Shown in pieces: positions 55,401-63,700 of a DNA stretch of 64,000 nt; the first letter of the stretch is position 1, and every line of letters begins with the position of its first letter. The DNA comes from Rhodopirellula baltica SH 1 (GTDB lineage Bacteria; Planctomycetota; Planctomycetia; Pirellulales; Pirellulaceae): NCBI RefSeq assembly GCF_000196115.1, contig NC_005027.1, forward strand, positions 3,348,001 to 3,412,000. Reading direction: 5' to 3'. Under the pieces are notes generated by a model. That model saw nothing but the letters and a program-made list of their open reading frames with translations. It was not told the DNA's origin and made no database searches. The position numbers and the translations under genes are program-made.

Positions 55401-58236
55401 GGCTGACCGAGAGCGTTATTCAGTCGATTTGATCGACGCGATGATTCAACAACCGATTCGCTTGAAACACATTCAAGTCGCCAATGAAATCCCGATGGCA
55501 CAAATCCGTCACGTGGGTCTGGACCAAGAAGTAGGGCAACAGCTTCAGAACACACGCTGGAATCAAGATGCGACCCAGGCTCGTGAACGTTTGGAGAACC
55601 GACGTTGGAAAACCCAACCACACGTGTCGGCCGCCATTCCCGTCGAATCCATTTTGACGACCTATCGATCCACTTGGGAAGATCTCGATCCGATGATGGA
55701 AGAGGCTCGCGAATTCCTGCGAGACCTGACGCCGAGCCTGTCGGATCAAGCACGCGAGGCAGCCGAGGAAGCCGAACAACAAAGCGAGGCGATCAAAGAA
55801 GACCAAACCGATCGTCCGGATTCGCCTGAGCAAGTCGCCGCCGATGCGGAACTCAAATTTGATGGTTTAAAGCAACAAGTCGGCGAGATCGCTGAACAAC
55901 TCGCCGACCGAGCGAACAACGCTGACTATTCAAAAGCAGAAGATGCACAGGTCGCTCGCGACGCGGACCAAGCCATAGCCGCTATCGAAGAACAATCCGA
56001 GAAAGTTGCCAGCCAGCTTCGTGAAAACCAACCCGAGGAAGCGAGCGAATCGCTGAGCGATCTATCCAAAACGCTCGAAGCGATCGCAGACCATTTCGAG
56101 GCAGTCGACTCAGGCGAAGACACCTCCGCGACTCGAGAAACTCTCAACGAGATGGCTCCGACTTCCGAGTCAATCTCATCCATGGACAACCAGTTCGACG
56201 CTGCGGAATCGGTCGCGAAGGCCAATCAAATGACTCCGGAGCAATTGCTCGAGCAACTCGAAAAGAAACTACCAACCGACCAACCGATGCAAGAATCATT
56301 GCAGGACATCACAGAAAAAACGGTTCGGGCCGCAGAGCAAATGATTCGCGAGGCGGCGAACGAAGAGACCAGCTTGCGCCGCAATTTGGAACGGTCAGAC
56401 GCGGAGTTCTCTGAGCAGAAGCGGGTCGCTCGAAATGAATTGCGTTCGATGTCTGATCGTGCAAACGCGGTCCGTGATCACTTGCTTGCAATGGCGGAGC
56501 AGGCCAGCGGTTGGTCGAACGAGAGTGCGACTCAACAAGACATCCAACAAATTCGCCAGCAACTGTCGTCGGCGACTCAGAAAGCCAATGAAGTTCAGCG
56601 TGACGATGCATTGCTAGAAGAACTGCGGGCGGCGAACGAGTCACTTCGCGAAGTAGTGAAAGACGCGGCAAAACAGACGGCCAAAATCAACGAAAAGGCA
56701 CAAAAGTCGCAGAAGAACGCGTTGCACAACAACGAACAATCGCGAACAAAGGCCGCTCGGCAGTTGGAGGCGATCCAGCGGCGTGGCAAAAACCAATACC
56801 TGCAATCACTGCAAAGGGCCAACCAGCAGTGGAACCGCGATGTGGAAGAGGCCGGACGCCGCATTCAACAGGCGCAGAACCAGGAACGCAACGCTCAAAC
56901 CAGTTTGGATCGGGCGCAAGAAAAGCTGAAGAAGCAACCCGATGACGCGTCGGCGAAGGAGGAGGTGGCGGACAAACGAGCTCAGGTTGAAAATGCCCGA
57001 AAGGCTGCCAATGCAGCCAAGCAAACTCGTGAGTTGGCTCGTCAATCAGAAGCTGAGGCCAAACAGCGATTCGAAAAAGCACGCAACCGAACCGTCGCCA
57101 ACTTGGACGCCGAAAACCCAGCGGCCGAAATGCTCTCGCGAGTCACTCAACAAGCAACCGAAGAGCTTCAAGATCTGGCCAACTCACTCGATTCCGTTCA
57201 AGAATCGCTCTCCATGGAAGACTCATTGAGTTCACCCGAATCAGCCAACAAAACCTTGGCTGACCAACAGGAGCGTCTTCAACAGTCAGTCGCGATGGCG
57301 GCGGAAGAACTTCGGCGAGCAGCACGGCACGAAGAGCGACTCGGCAACACCACGTCGGCCGAAAACCTGAACAAAGTTGCAAAAGACATTGAGTCGGTCA
57401 ATGAACAACCGATGAGCGTTGCACAAGAATCGCTGCAAGCTGGGAAAGCCGGACAAGCGAACGAACAACTCGCCGAAGCTGCCGCTCAACTGCAGAAGAC
57501 AGCCGAAACTCTCGCACAGCAAACCACCAATGCATCAACCGATCCAAACCAATCCGACGGTGTATTCGATGGCGAACCTTCGTCGACCCAAAGTCAAAAA
57601 CTGGCCAAAACGTTAGACGAATTGGATCGTGCCCTGAATTCGCCACCGCCTGAGATGGAAGACGCCCAATCGGATTCAGGCGAATCAAAATCGTCGCAAT
57701 CAGATTCTAAGAACCAATCGTCGGATCAATCCTCCGATGGCCAATCCTCAGAAGGTTCGCCCGGACAGCCACAGACGGATGCTCCGTCCAGCCAACAAAG
57801 CGGCCAGTCAAACTCCGAATCGAGTACAAGCCAACCCGCAACTTCCGGGCAAGCTTCTTCAACTCTTGCCGAAGCTGCTCAACAAGCCATCCGCAATTTG
57901 GCTCAGCAAAGACAACGGCAACTACAGCAGATCGCGCAGGCGGGCGATCCATCTCAGCCGTCCGACCAAGAATCGTCTCAACAAAGCAGTTTCCAAGCGA
58001 ACAACCCCGCGACTGACTTCTCGCAGACACAAGACAATTCGTTGATTGACGCGAGCGATTGGAACGTCACCGACGGAGACTGGGGCGAACTGCGTGAACG
58101 CCAGACCGATGAAGTCATACAAGATCGCAAGGTTCGCATCCCGATGACGTATCGCAAAGCGGTCCAGGCCTACTTTGAAGCGGTCTCCGCCGAAGCGGCC
58201 AAGACCACCTCTTCTAAAGAATCCCCGAGCAGGTGA
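52438..58236 (+). CDS. Giant membrane-anchored coiled-coil protein (DUF4175-like)
   Basis: At 1932 residues this is the largest complete gene here. Near the N-terminus lie two or three membrane helices (VAMGATVLIAGMILLALIDHF and FVLFGLLVVIVSLGLIPTL). A beta-rich section (about 200-500) precedes very long coiled coils from about 560 to 1740, rich in Glu, Gln, Ala and Arg. A Gln/Ser/Asp-rich low-complexity part (about 1745-1880) comes before a short conserved end (DWNVTDGDWGELRERQTDEVIQ...IPMTYRKAVQAYFEAV). That end resembles the DUF4175 family. It overlaps the gene before by ATGA and the next by GTGA. Probably an envelope scaffold. Confidence 0.82.
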   Translation: MSEVPHGMTGQFPASNQLAPSEMLPATREALRAFARRRATLQFCRGVAMGATVLIAGMILLALIDHFARPTTLPRILLSLLAYGVAGWVAYRNGIASAFQSSASEVAGSFEVAQTKLRGQVLSAVELSEVDHLNGSPDFRRKLQTHVANELSGIEVRHLLPWKLIQRATFVLFGLLVVIVSLGLIPTLELPRRFARVLLPIAPIQRASLTKIHLIQPNPPSAMVAEGDLVGVVAKIGRLGRSDVWLEIRDDSGEERLRMVRRSADDQSQTDSNESSLPTFSANLPVQQTPVDYRILAGDAETLWYTLTPQPRPRATSFEKEYQYPTHLKLPNEVLTEDHGDLTAFVGTKVTMKVNFDQPVRDAEMRFSSRGTGLALSPNPSNELQFEITVPISTPGSYRIDAIGSDTGLNNPFSPRYTIDPVIDRNPIAMWDHSTPRRQIVSPAAVLSLVGHLEDDVPMDHVIQQILLEGEGVTEIKKSLDSPSRIARVELEWDLACFDGREKPDVTLPSGSRLKTRLIAVDRSGHRGQSNWIDVFIARSDFDPHRHQDLIEHQELSRQITSWLEELNLIAKGMQTSMKEAIDSPDNPSFLLETDLTEQFQSLQTRWESISGFDGEQSTATPTKASPISIRKQLALLNNPVVIDQWAQLDSAANFALQQLSLHYQAWQQIGKQLPAKEFAPERKRLAGSHVGDVRSIGNLTSRSIDFTKAILAIDLAKGVSRDMATVENSARMLGDTAANVPLTRLPGQSELINQQLLQISQLLKSMEPDLPENVNGTHENIHRFIDDRTRMISDGRDRLKTSQDGSAEAPFRHTMRQLANDIESLRKQSLLNGNINNEIAAATKEFAAEPLGWAGQLRSLNRTGKQWLDQSKKSVSIEERGDSNDLTESKNLELFYADHFQRLRETIHQRLNQLELIEESRSDSQVTASADLELISRTLDAVFTEGFVSPENSNLDPVAFFDKVSKAILTLDAGNKLHRFEKQLQFVADRERYSVDLIDAMIQQPIRLKHIQVANEIPMAQIRHVGLDQEVGQQLQNTRWNQDATQARERLENRRWKTQPHVSAAIPVESILTTYRSTWEDLDPMMEEAREFLRDLTPSLSDQAREAAEEAEQQSEAIKEDQTDRPDSPEQVAADAELKFDGLKQQVGEIAEQLADRANNADYSKAEDAQVARDADQAIAAIEEQSEKVASQLRENQPEEASESLSDLSKTLEAIADHFEAVDSGEDTSATRETLNEMAPTSESISSMDNQFDAAESVAKANQMTPEQLLEQLEKKLPTDQPMQESLQDITEKTVRAAEQMIREAANEETSLRRNLERSDAEFSEQKRVARNELRSMSDRANAVRDHLLAMAEQASGWSNESATQQDIQQIRQQLSSATQKANEVQRDDALLEELRAANESLREVVKDAAKQTAKINEKAQKSQKNALHNNEQSRTKAARQLEAIQRRGKNQYLQSLQRANQQWNRDVEEAGRRIQQAQNQERNAQTSLDRAQEKLKKQPDDASAKEEVADKRAQVENARKAANAAKQTRELARQSEAEAKQRFEKARNRTVANLDAENPAAEMLSRVTQQATEELQDLANSLDSVQESLSMEDSLSSPESANKTLADQQERLQQSVAMAAEELRRAARHEERLGNTTSAENLNKVAKDIESVNEQPMSVAQESLQAGKAGQANEQLAEAAAQLQKTAETLAQQTTNASTDPNQSDGVFDGEPSSTQSQKLAKTLDELDRALNSPPPEMEDAQSDSGESKSSQSDSKNQSSDQSSDGQSSEGSPGQPQTDAPSSQQSGQSNSESSTSQPATSGQASSTLAEAAQQAIRNLAQQRQRQLQQIAQAGDPSQPSDQESSQQSSFQANNPATDFSQTQDNSLIDASDWNVTDGDWGELRERQTDEVIQDRKVRIPMTYRKAVQAYFEAVSAEAAKTTSSKESPSR

Positions 58237-59384
58237 TCGTCATGCATTCCACCAAACGCAATCATCTGGACCGCAGGGCTTGGCTGAACCACGCACTGGC
58301 AGGCACCGGCTTCGCGTGTGCGAGCCTGCTCGGATCAAGTACGCCGTCATTCGGCAAGAAGGCTCACGCCGGCGAAGACCTGACAGATCTCTATGTTGAT
58401 GACGCGATTGACCAATCCGTGAACCAAGGCGTCAAGTTCTTGCTGCGACTGCAGAAAGAAGATGGTTCCATCGCAGACCGCGGCACCGCAACTGCGATGA
58501 CATCGCTTGTCATCATGGCATTGGCTTCGGTTGGAACCATTCCCGAACCGGGGACACCGGAGGGACGAGCGATGAGCCGTGCGATTGAATTCGTCCTTCA
58601 ACCTCGCAATCAAACGAAAGGCTACTTCGGTCATCACGATGGATCGCGAATGTACGGGCACGGCATCACCACTCTGATGTTGACTGAGATTTTAGGGATG
58701 GGTGCGACCATTGACCAAAATGCACGCATTCACGATGCGCTCGTGCAAGCCATTCAGGTCATTTTGAAGTCACAAGCCGTTCGCAAACCACAACGTCTTC
58801 AGGGCGGTTGGCGATACAAACCCGACTCCAAAGATTCGGATCTGTCGGTTTCGGTGTGGCAAGTGATGGCATTGCGATCAGCGAAGAATGACGGTTTGGA
58901 TGTCCCCGCGGAGGCCATCGATTTCGCGGTGGAATACTTGCAAGAATCCTACACGTCACCGCTCGACGAAAAAGGACAACCTCGTGAGAAGGTTGGTGGC
59001 TTTGCCTACACACCTGGAACCCATCACCCCGCATTCACGATGACTGCGGCTGGGTTGCTGGCGATGCAGACCTGCGGTCGCTATGACTCGCCGCTGGTGG
59101 CAGGCTCCGCCGCGTGGTTGCTGGAACACCCTCCACGGACGAACGAACGATTCTTTTTCTATGGAATGTATTACTACGCACAAGGCATGCACCAAGTCGG
59201 CGGAGAAGCCGCGGAAACGGCGGCGAAACTGGTGCCGGAATTGCTATTGAGACTGCAAGCGGACAACGGGTCGTGGGTCAGCCACCAAGGTGAAGAACGC
59301 AATGTCGGCGTTGCCTATGCGACCTCATTGGCCATCCTCAGCCTCAGTGTTCGCTATCATTACCTACCGATCTATCAACGTTGA
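58233..59384 (+). CDS. Secreted prenyltransferase/squalene-cyclase-fold repeat protein
   Basis: The leader (RRAWLNHALAGTGFACASLLGSS) has a twin-arginine look. The body has repeats of the squalene oxidase/prenyltransferase (alpha/alpha) barrel: NQGVKFLLRLQKEDGSIADRGTATAMTSLVIMALASV, LQGGWRYKPDSKDSDLSVSVWQVMALRSAKN and MTAAGLLAMQTCGRY. Catalytic DxDD or QW motifs of true cyclases are not evident, so a binding role is likely. GTG 58233 overlaps the previous stop (GTGA); ATG 58242 is an alternative. It ends the five-gene coupled unit. Confidence 0.83.
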   Translation: MIVMHSTKRNHLDRRAWLNHALAGTGFACASLLGSSTPSFGKKAHAGEDLTDLYVDDAIDQSVNQGVKFLLRLQKEDGSIADRGTATAMTSLVIMALASVGTIPEPGTPEGRAMSRAIEFVLQPRNQTKGYFGHHDGSRMYGHGITTLMLTEILGMGATIDQNARIHDALVQAIQVILKSQAVRKPQRLQGGWRYKPDSKDSDLSVSVWQVMALRSAKNDGLDVPAEAIDFAVEYLQESYTSPLDEKGQPREKVGGFAYTPGTHHPAFTMTAAGLLAMQTCGRYDSPLVAGSAAWLLEHPPRTNERFFFYGMYYYAQGMHQVGGEAAETAAKLVPELLLRLQADNGSWVSHQGEERNVGVAYATSLAILSLSVRYHYLPIYQR

Positions 59385-59550
59385 TCGCCTGCCGAGGTCA
59401 TGCCAAACGGACTACGAAACTCATCTGGCACGTAACAATTAGCCAGTTCTCACCGAATCACCCCGTGTTTTTGGCCGTCAAAGGTTTTGGGCCGTCAAAA
59501 TCCAGGCAACCGAATTGGATTGACAATCGGATGAGACGTGGGAATACTAC
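59385..59550. promoter_or_regulatory. Leader region upstream of the cobalamin riboswitch
   Basis: This is the start of the 554-base gap before the pseudopilin gene and probably contains its promoter. It has a direct repeat of TTTTGG(G)CCGTCAAA at 59469-59482 and 59485-59499, a 16-base period, which may bind a regulator. No promoter boxes can be assigned with confidence. Confidence 0.4.
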
Positions 59551-59785
59551 CGGCAACGTTACGTGGTGCCGGTGTTCCAAATCTTGGATCACTGGGAACA
59601 GGGAACTTCGGTGAGATTCCGAGACGGCCCGGCCGCTGTATCCGATGCGAAGTTGCTGACTTGGCAACTTCCAAGCAAACATTCCTCTTGTGCCATTGTC
59701 GTTGATCGGAATTATCCGTGACGGACGAGAAGGCGAGCGTTTGCGAGTTTGCATCGGGAGTCAGAAGACCTACCACGAAACGGAC
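59551..59785 (+). promoter_or_regulatory. Cobalamin (vitamin B12) riboswitch
   Basis: The conserved pieces of the B12 aptamer appear in order. GGTGCCGGTG starts at 59565. GGGAA then CTTCGGTGAGATTCCGAGACGG (59600-59624) is the core around P4-P5, and GCCGCTGTATCCG completes it. The B12 box AGTCAGAAGACCTACC is at 59759-59774, against the consensus AGYCAGGAGACCTGCC. CCGATGC (59642-59648) pairs with GCATCGG (59751-59757), the helix closing the long peripheral part, and CGTGGT (59563-59568) pairs with ACCACG (59772-59777) near the base. It sits about 165 bases upstream of ATG 59939, with room for an expression platform. Boundaries are approximate. Confidence 0.88.
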
Positions 59786-59938
59786 ACTATGTGATCTTCT
59801 TGGGCGAGATCGGTGTTGAGGCGAAACCCATTTTCGCTTGGCTATTTCGTTGAATCCCAGTTCGAATTCTGAAGGCCACTTCCGCGCGGGTGCATCTCGA
59901 TCGGTAGGCACAGAATCGGACTGACACGATCGCTTCGC

Positions 59939-60754
59939 ATGGTCCCGTCCGCTCAAAAGCATTGCCGCCGCTATCACTGCGTTTTCGCACGTGGCTTCAC
60001 CTTGGTCGAATTGTTGGTTGTGATCGCAATCATCGGCGTCTTGGTTGGGTTGTTGCTTCCCGCGGTTCAAGCGGCTCGCGAAGCCATGCGACGCGCGTCC
60101 TGCCAAAACAACTTGCATCAGATTGGTTTGGCTCTGCACAACTACCATGCGGCGCACAATAAGTTTCCGCCCGGCGCTATCGAGGTACGACCTCAATTCC
60201 CGAACGGAAAACAATTGGCATGGTCCGCGTTCGTGTTGCCATTCATGGAACAGTCGGGTCTGCATGAGCAAATAGATTTCCGATTAGCGTTTGATGCGCC
60301 GGAAAATGAACCCGCCGCAGCAACCGTTTTGCCAGCCTTCCTTTGCCCAAGCACGCCCCGCTCCGACGGATTGATGCAGGGACGTGGTGCCTCCGATTAC
60401 GGCGGTATCTACGGCCAACGCATCATAGGCCGCAATGATCCTCCCAACGGAATGATGCTTCACGACCGGGCTCTCGCGATGCGAGACGTCTTGGACGGAA
60501 GCTCACATACCGTGATCGTTTCAGAAGACGCAGCCTTTCCAGATGGGCAATGGATCAATGGACGCAACTTGTTTGACCAAGCGTTCCCGATCAACAAAGC
60601 CCCCAAATTTGAAAACGATATGCGTAGCTTTCACGTCGGCGGCGTGATGATCCTCCGCACGGATAGTTCGGTCGCGTTTCTGACTGAACAACTTGATCTG
60701 CAAATCCTGGCTGCGCTCTGCACGCGAGCCGGACACGATGACGCCACTCTGTAA
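59939..60754 (+). CDS. DUF1559 pseudopilin-like protein under cobalamin riboswitch
   Basis: The prepilin N-terminus FARGFTLVELLVVIAIIGVL, with Gly-Phe at the cleavage site and Glu at +5, is followed by LLLPAVQAAREAMRRASCQNNLHQIGLALHNYH, the start of the DUF1559 family. KFPPGAIE, AWSAFVLPFMEQSGL, FLCPSTPRSDG and SFHVGGVMILRTDSSVAFL (the H..G...+ DG-like end) complete it. The proteins are exported and probably assembled by a type II secretion-like machine. It is preceded by a B12 riboswitch and followed 33 bases later by a giant surface gene, so both are probably B12-controlled. Most DUF1559 genes stand without such a switch. Confidence 0.9.
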   Translation: MVPSAQKHCRRYHCVFARGFTLVELLVVIAIIGVLVGLLLPAVQAAREAMRRASCQNNLHQIGLALHNYHAAHNKFPPGAIEVRPQFPNGKQLAWSAFVLPFMEQSGLHEQIDFRLAFDAPENEPAAATVLPAFLCPSTPRSDGLMQGRGASDYGGIYGQRIIGRNDPPNGMMLHDRALAMRDVLDGSSHTVIVSEDAAFPDGQWINGRNLFDQAFPINKAPKFENDMRSFHVGGVMILRTDSSVAFLTEQLDLQILAALCTRAGHDDATL

Positions 60755-60787
60755 CACACCATTGAATCAATCTCTTCCGGATCTGCC

Positions 60788-63700
60788 GTGAACCCTTTTA
60801 AATCAAACCGCCTTGCTCGTCGGCACCAATTGCGTTTGGCGATCGAGAACCTCGAATCGCGTCAACTTCTGGCCGCCGGACCTTATGCTCCCGCCGCGAA
60901 CGAAGTTGGCTCAACGGCTATTGATCGCGAATCACCTGCGATCGTTGGATGGGCCACCGGAGTCGCGGAATACAACGCGGGTGATGAAGTGGATGCTGTA
61001 TGGCAGGACTCATCAAAGGCCCTCGGGCCCGCCGAAGGGCAATCGGGTAGCATCGTATCGCTGGGTCGATCTGGAACACTGACGCTGACGTTTGACGATC
61101 CCATTCGAGACGGATTGGGGTTTGACTTCGCGGTGTTTGAGAACTCGTTCTCCGACACCTTTCTCGAACTGGGCTACGTGGAGGTCTCATCGGACGGAGT
61201 CAACTTCGTTCGGTTTGAGAGCGATTCACGCACCGACTCGGCTGTCCCCGCATTTGGTTCGATTGACCCGACCAACCTGAATAATCTCGCTGGTAAATAT
61301 CGTGGCGGATTCGGCACGCCGTTTGACTTGCAAGAACTTCGCGGCAGTGCTGGTCTCGATGTCACGGCCATCACGCACGTGAAGCTGGTCGACATCTTCG
61401 GCGATGGCTCATCACTCGATGGACAAGGCGATCCGATCTACGACCCGACTCCCACCGTCGGCAGTGCGGGATTGGATGTCGATGGCGTCGCGGTGTTGCA
61501 CGCGAAAGAGACGGGCTCGGCGACAGTCGACTTCGAATCTTTGGGCGGCACGCTTGGTGCATCGAACTTCTCGAATCAAGCACCCGATGGTTTTGCAGAA
61601 GACGAATTACTGCTCAACAATGACTACGACGCCTTGTACGGAAGTTGGCAGGGATGGTCGATTTCCAAAGCGACGGACACCGGCACGGCTGGATTCTCTA
61701 ATCAATACAGTGCCTTCACAGGCGAAGGACACGATGGATCCGAAGCTTATGCGGTTGGGTTCTATTCGGAGTTCGCCGAGGCAGAAAACCGTCCCACCAT
61801 TCAATTGGATCCAGAGGTCGGATCGCAGTTTGATTCGTTGTGGATCACGAACACTACCTACACAGCTCTTTCAATGAGCGAGGGGGATCAGTTCGCGAAG
61901 AAGTTTGGTGGCACCAGCGGCACGGACCCTGACTTTTTCGAGATCGACATTCATGGACTCAATGCGGTGGGCGATTCAATCGGAATCGTGACTGTTGCCC
62001 TCGCTGATTTCCGTTTCGCGAATTCTGCCGACGATTTCATTGTGGACGAATGGGTTCATGTCGATTTGTCTTCGCTACAGAACGCTCAAGCACTTCAATT
62101 TCAAGTTCGCTCATCCGACGTCGGCGACTTCGGAATCAACACGCCAACCTACTTCGCTGTCGACGATGTGGTTCTGCGACGACCTCAAGTTGCATTGGAT
62201 TTGGCAGACACGGACTTACTTGAGTCTGAATCGATGACGGGCCGCGTCTCGCGACCGACGCTGGACAGCAGTTCGCCGATGACGGTTTCGATCGCCAGCT
62301 CGGACAGCTCACTGGTTAGCCTTCCGGCTCAAATCACGATCCCAGCGGGGACCGACTACGCCGAATTCACCATCTCGACCATCAACGATGATCTGGCCGG
62401 ACCGGACCGGCAGATCAGCCTGACCGCCACAGCGGACCTGCAGGCCCCACGCATTCGTGAGCTGAAAGTTATCGACGACGATGCGACGGGATTGGCATTC
62501 TCAACCAACTCCATCCAGCTAACCGAAGGCGAGTCCGCAACCACACTCACCCTTCGCCGCAACGATTTAGACATCTCGGCGCCGCTGGCCGTTACGCTTT
62601 CCGTGACACCCGAGTCACGTCTGAACTACCCCGCATCAGTGAGCTTCCCTGCTGGCCAGCGTGAGGTTCCGGTCACGGTGTCAATCACCGACGACGCAAA
62701 GTATTCGCCGACTCAGACCACTGAACTGGTCGCCAGCGCTGATGGTCGCACCGATTCGGTTGTCGCCGTCGAACTACTCGACGATGACTTGCGATCGTTG
62801 ACCGCAACTGGACCTGCCGCTTCGTTAGACGAAGCCAATCCGGATCAAACCATCACCGCGATCATCCGACGCAATGACGCCTCGCTTGACGATCCGATGA
62901 CAGTCTCATTGACCAATCCGAATCCAAGCTTGTTAACGCTGCCATCATCGATCGTGATTCCGTCGGGGTTTGATTCCGTCGAAGTAACGATCGGTGTTCT
63001 TGCCAATGAAATACTGAATGCCGGCAGTAACTTCACTGTTGTGGCCACTCATGCGAACGCGACAAATGCGGAGTTTGATGTCTCGGTAGTTGACGACGAA
63101 GAACCCACCTTCGATTTGGCTCTTCTCGATTCAAACGGCAACACACTCGACGAAGTCACGGAAGGTCAATCTGTGCGACTGTCCGTCACTCGCCCCGGCA
63201 CAATCGTCGACGAATCCATCACTGTGACGCTCAGCCAATCGCTTGATGGGCGCATTGATGGTCCGGTCGAGCTCACCATTCCTGCAGGCACTTCGTCAGC
63301 AGAAGTGACCTGGATCGTGCAAGCCGACCAGACTCTGACGGGCAACTTGGAATGGGTCATCGAAGCAAGCACCCCGGGCTATGGAACCGCGAAATTGGAA
63401 GCGGTTGTGTTGGATTCTGATTCGCCATCACTGACGCTGACGGGGCCGACCGAATTGCTCTCGGAAACCAACGCCATATCGGTCGGCGACTTTGAGTTGC
63501 TTGGGCAATCTTTGGCAAACGATGAATTTGTCAACAACGCCGGTCCATCAGGCATGTTTGTCGATGGCGAACTTTCCATTGGAAACTCATTCAGTAACGC
63601 CTTTGGTTTCGATAGCTGGTCCGGTTTCGCGATCAGCCGTGGCACGGACACAACGACACCGGGCTTTTTCAATCAGTATTCTGCGATTACCGGCGAAGGC

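Noticed and set aside
59495-60271. 258-codon minus-strand frame opposite the riboswitch and pseudopilin gene
   Set aside because: It is antisense to a well-supported riboswitch and to the prepilin signal region, shows no family pattern and is Arg/Ser-rich in the way shadow frames are.
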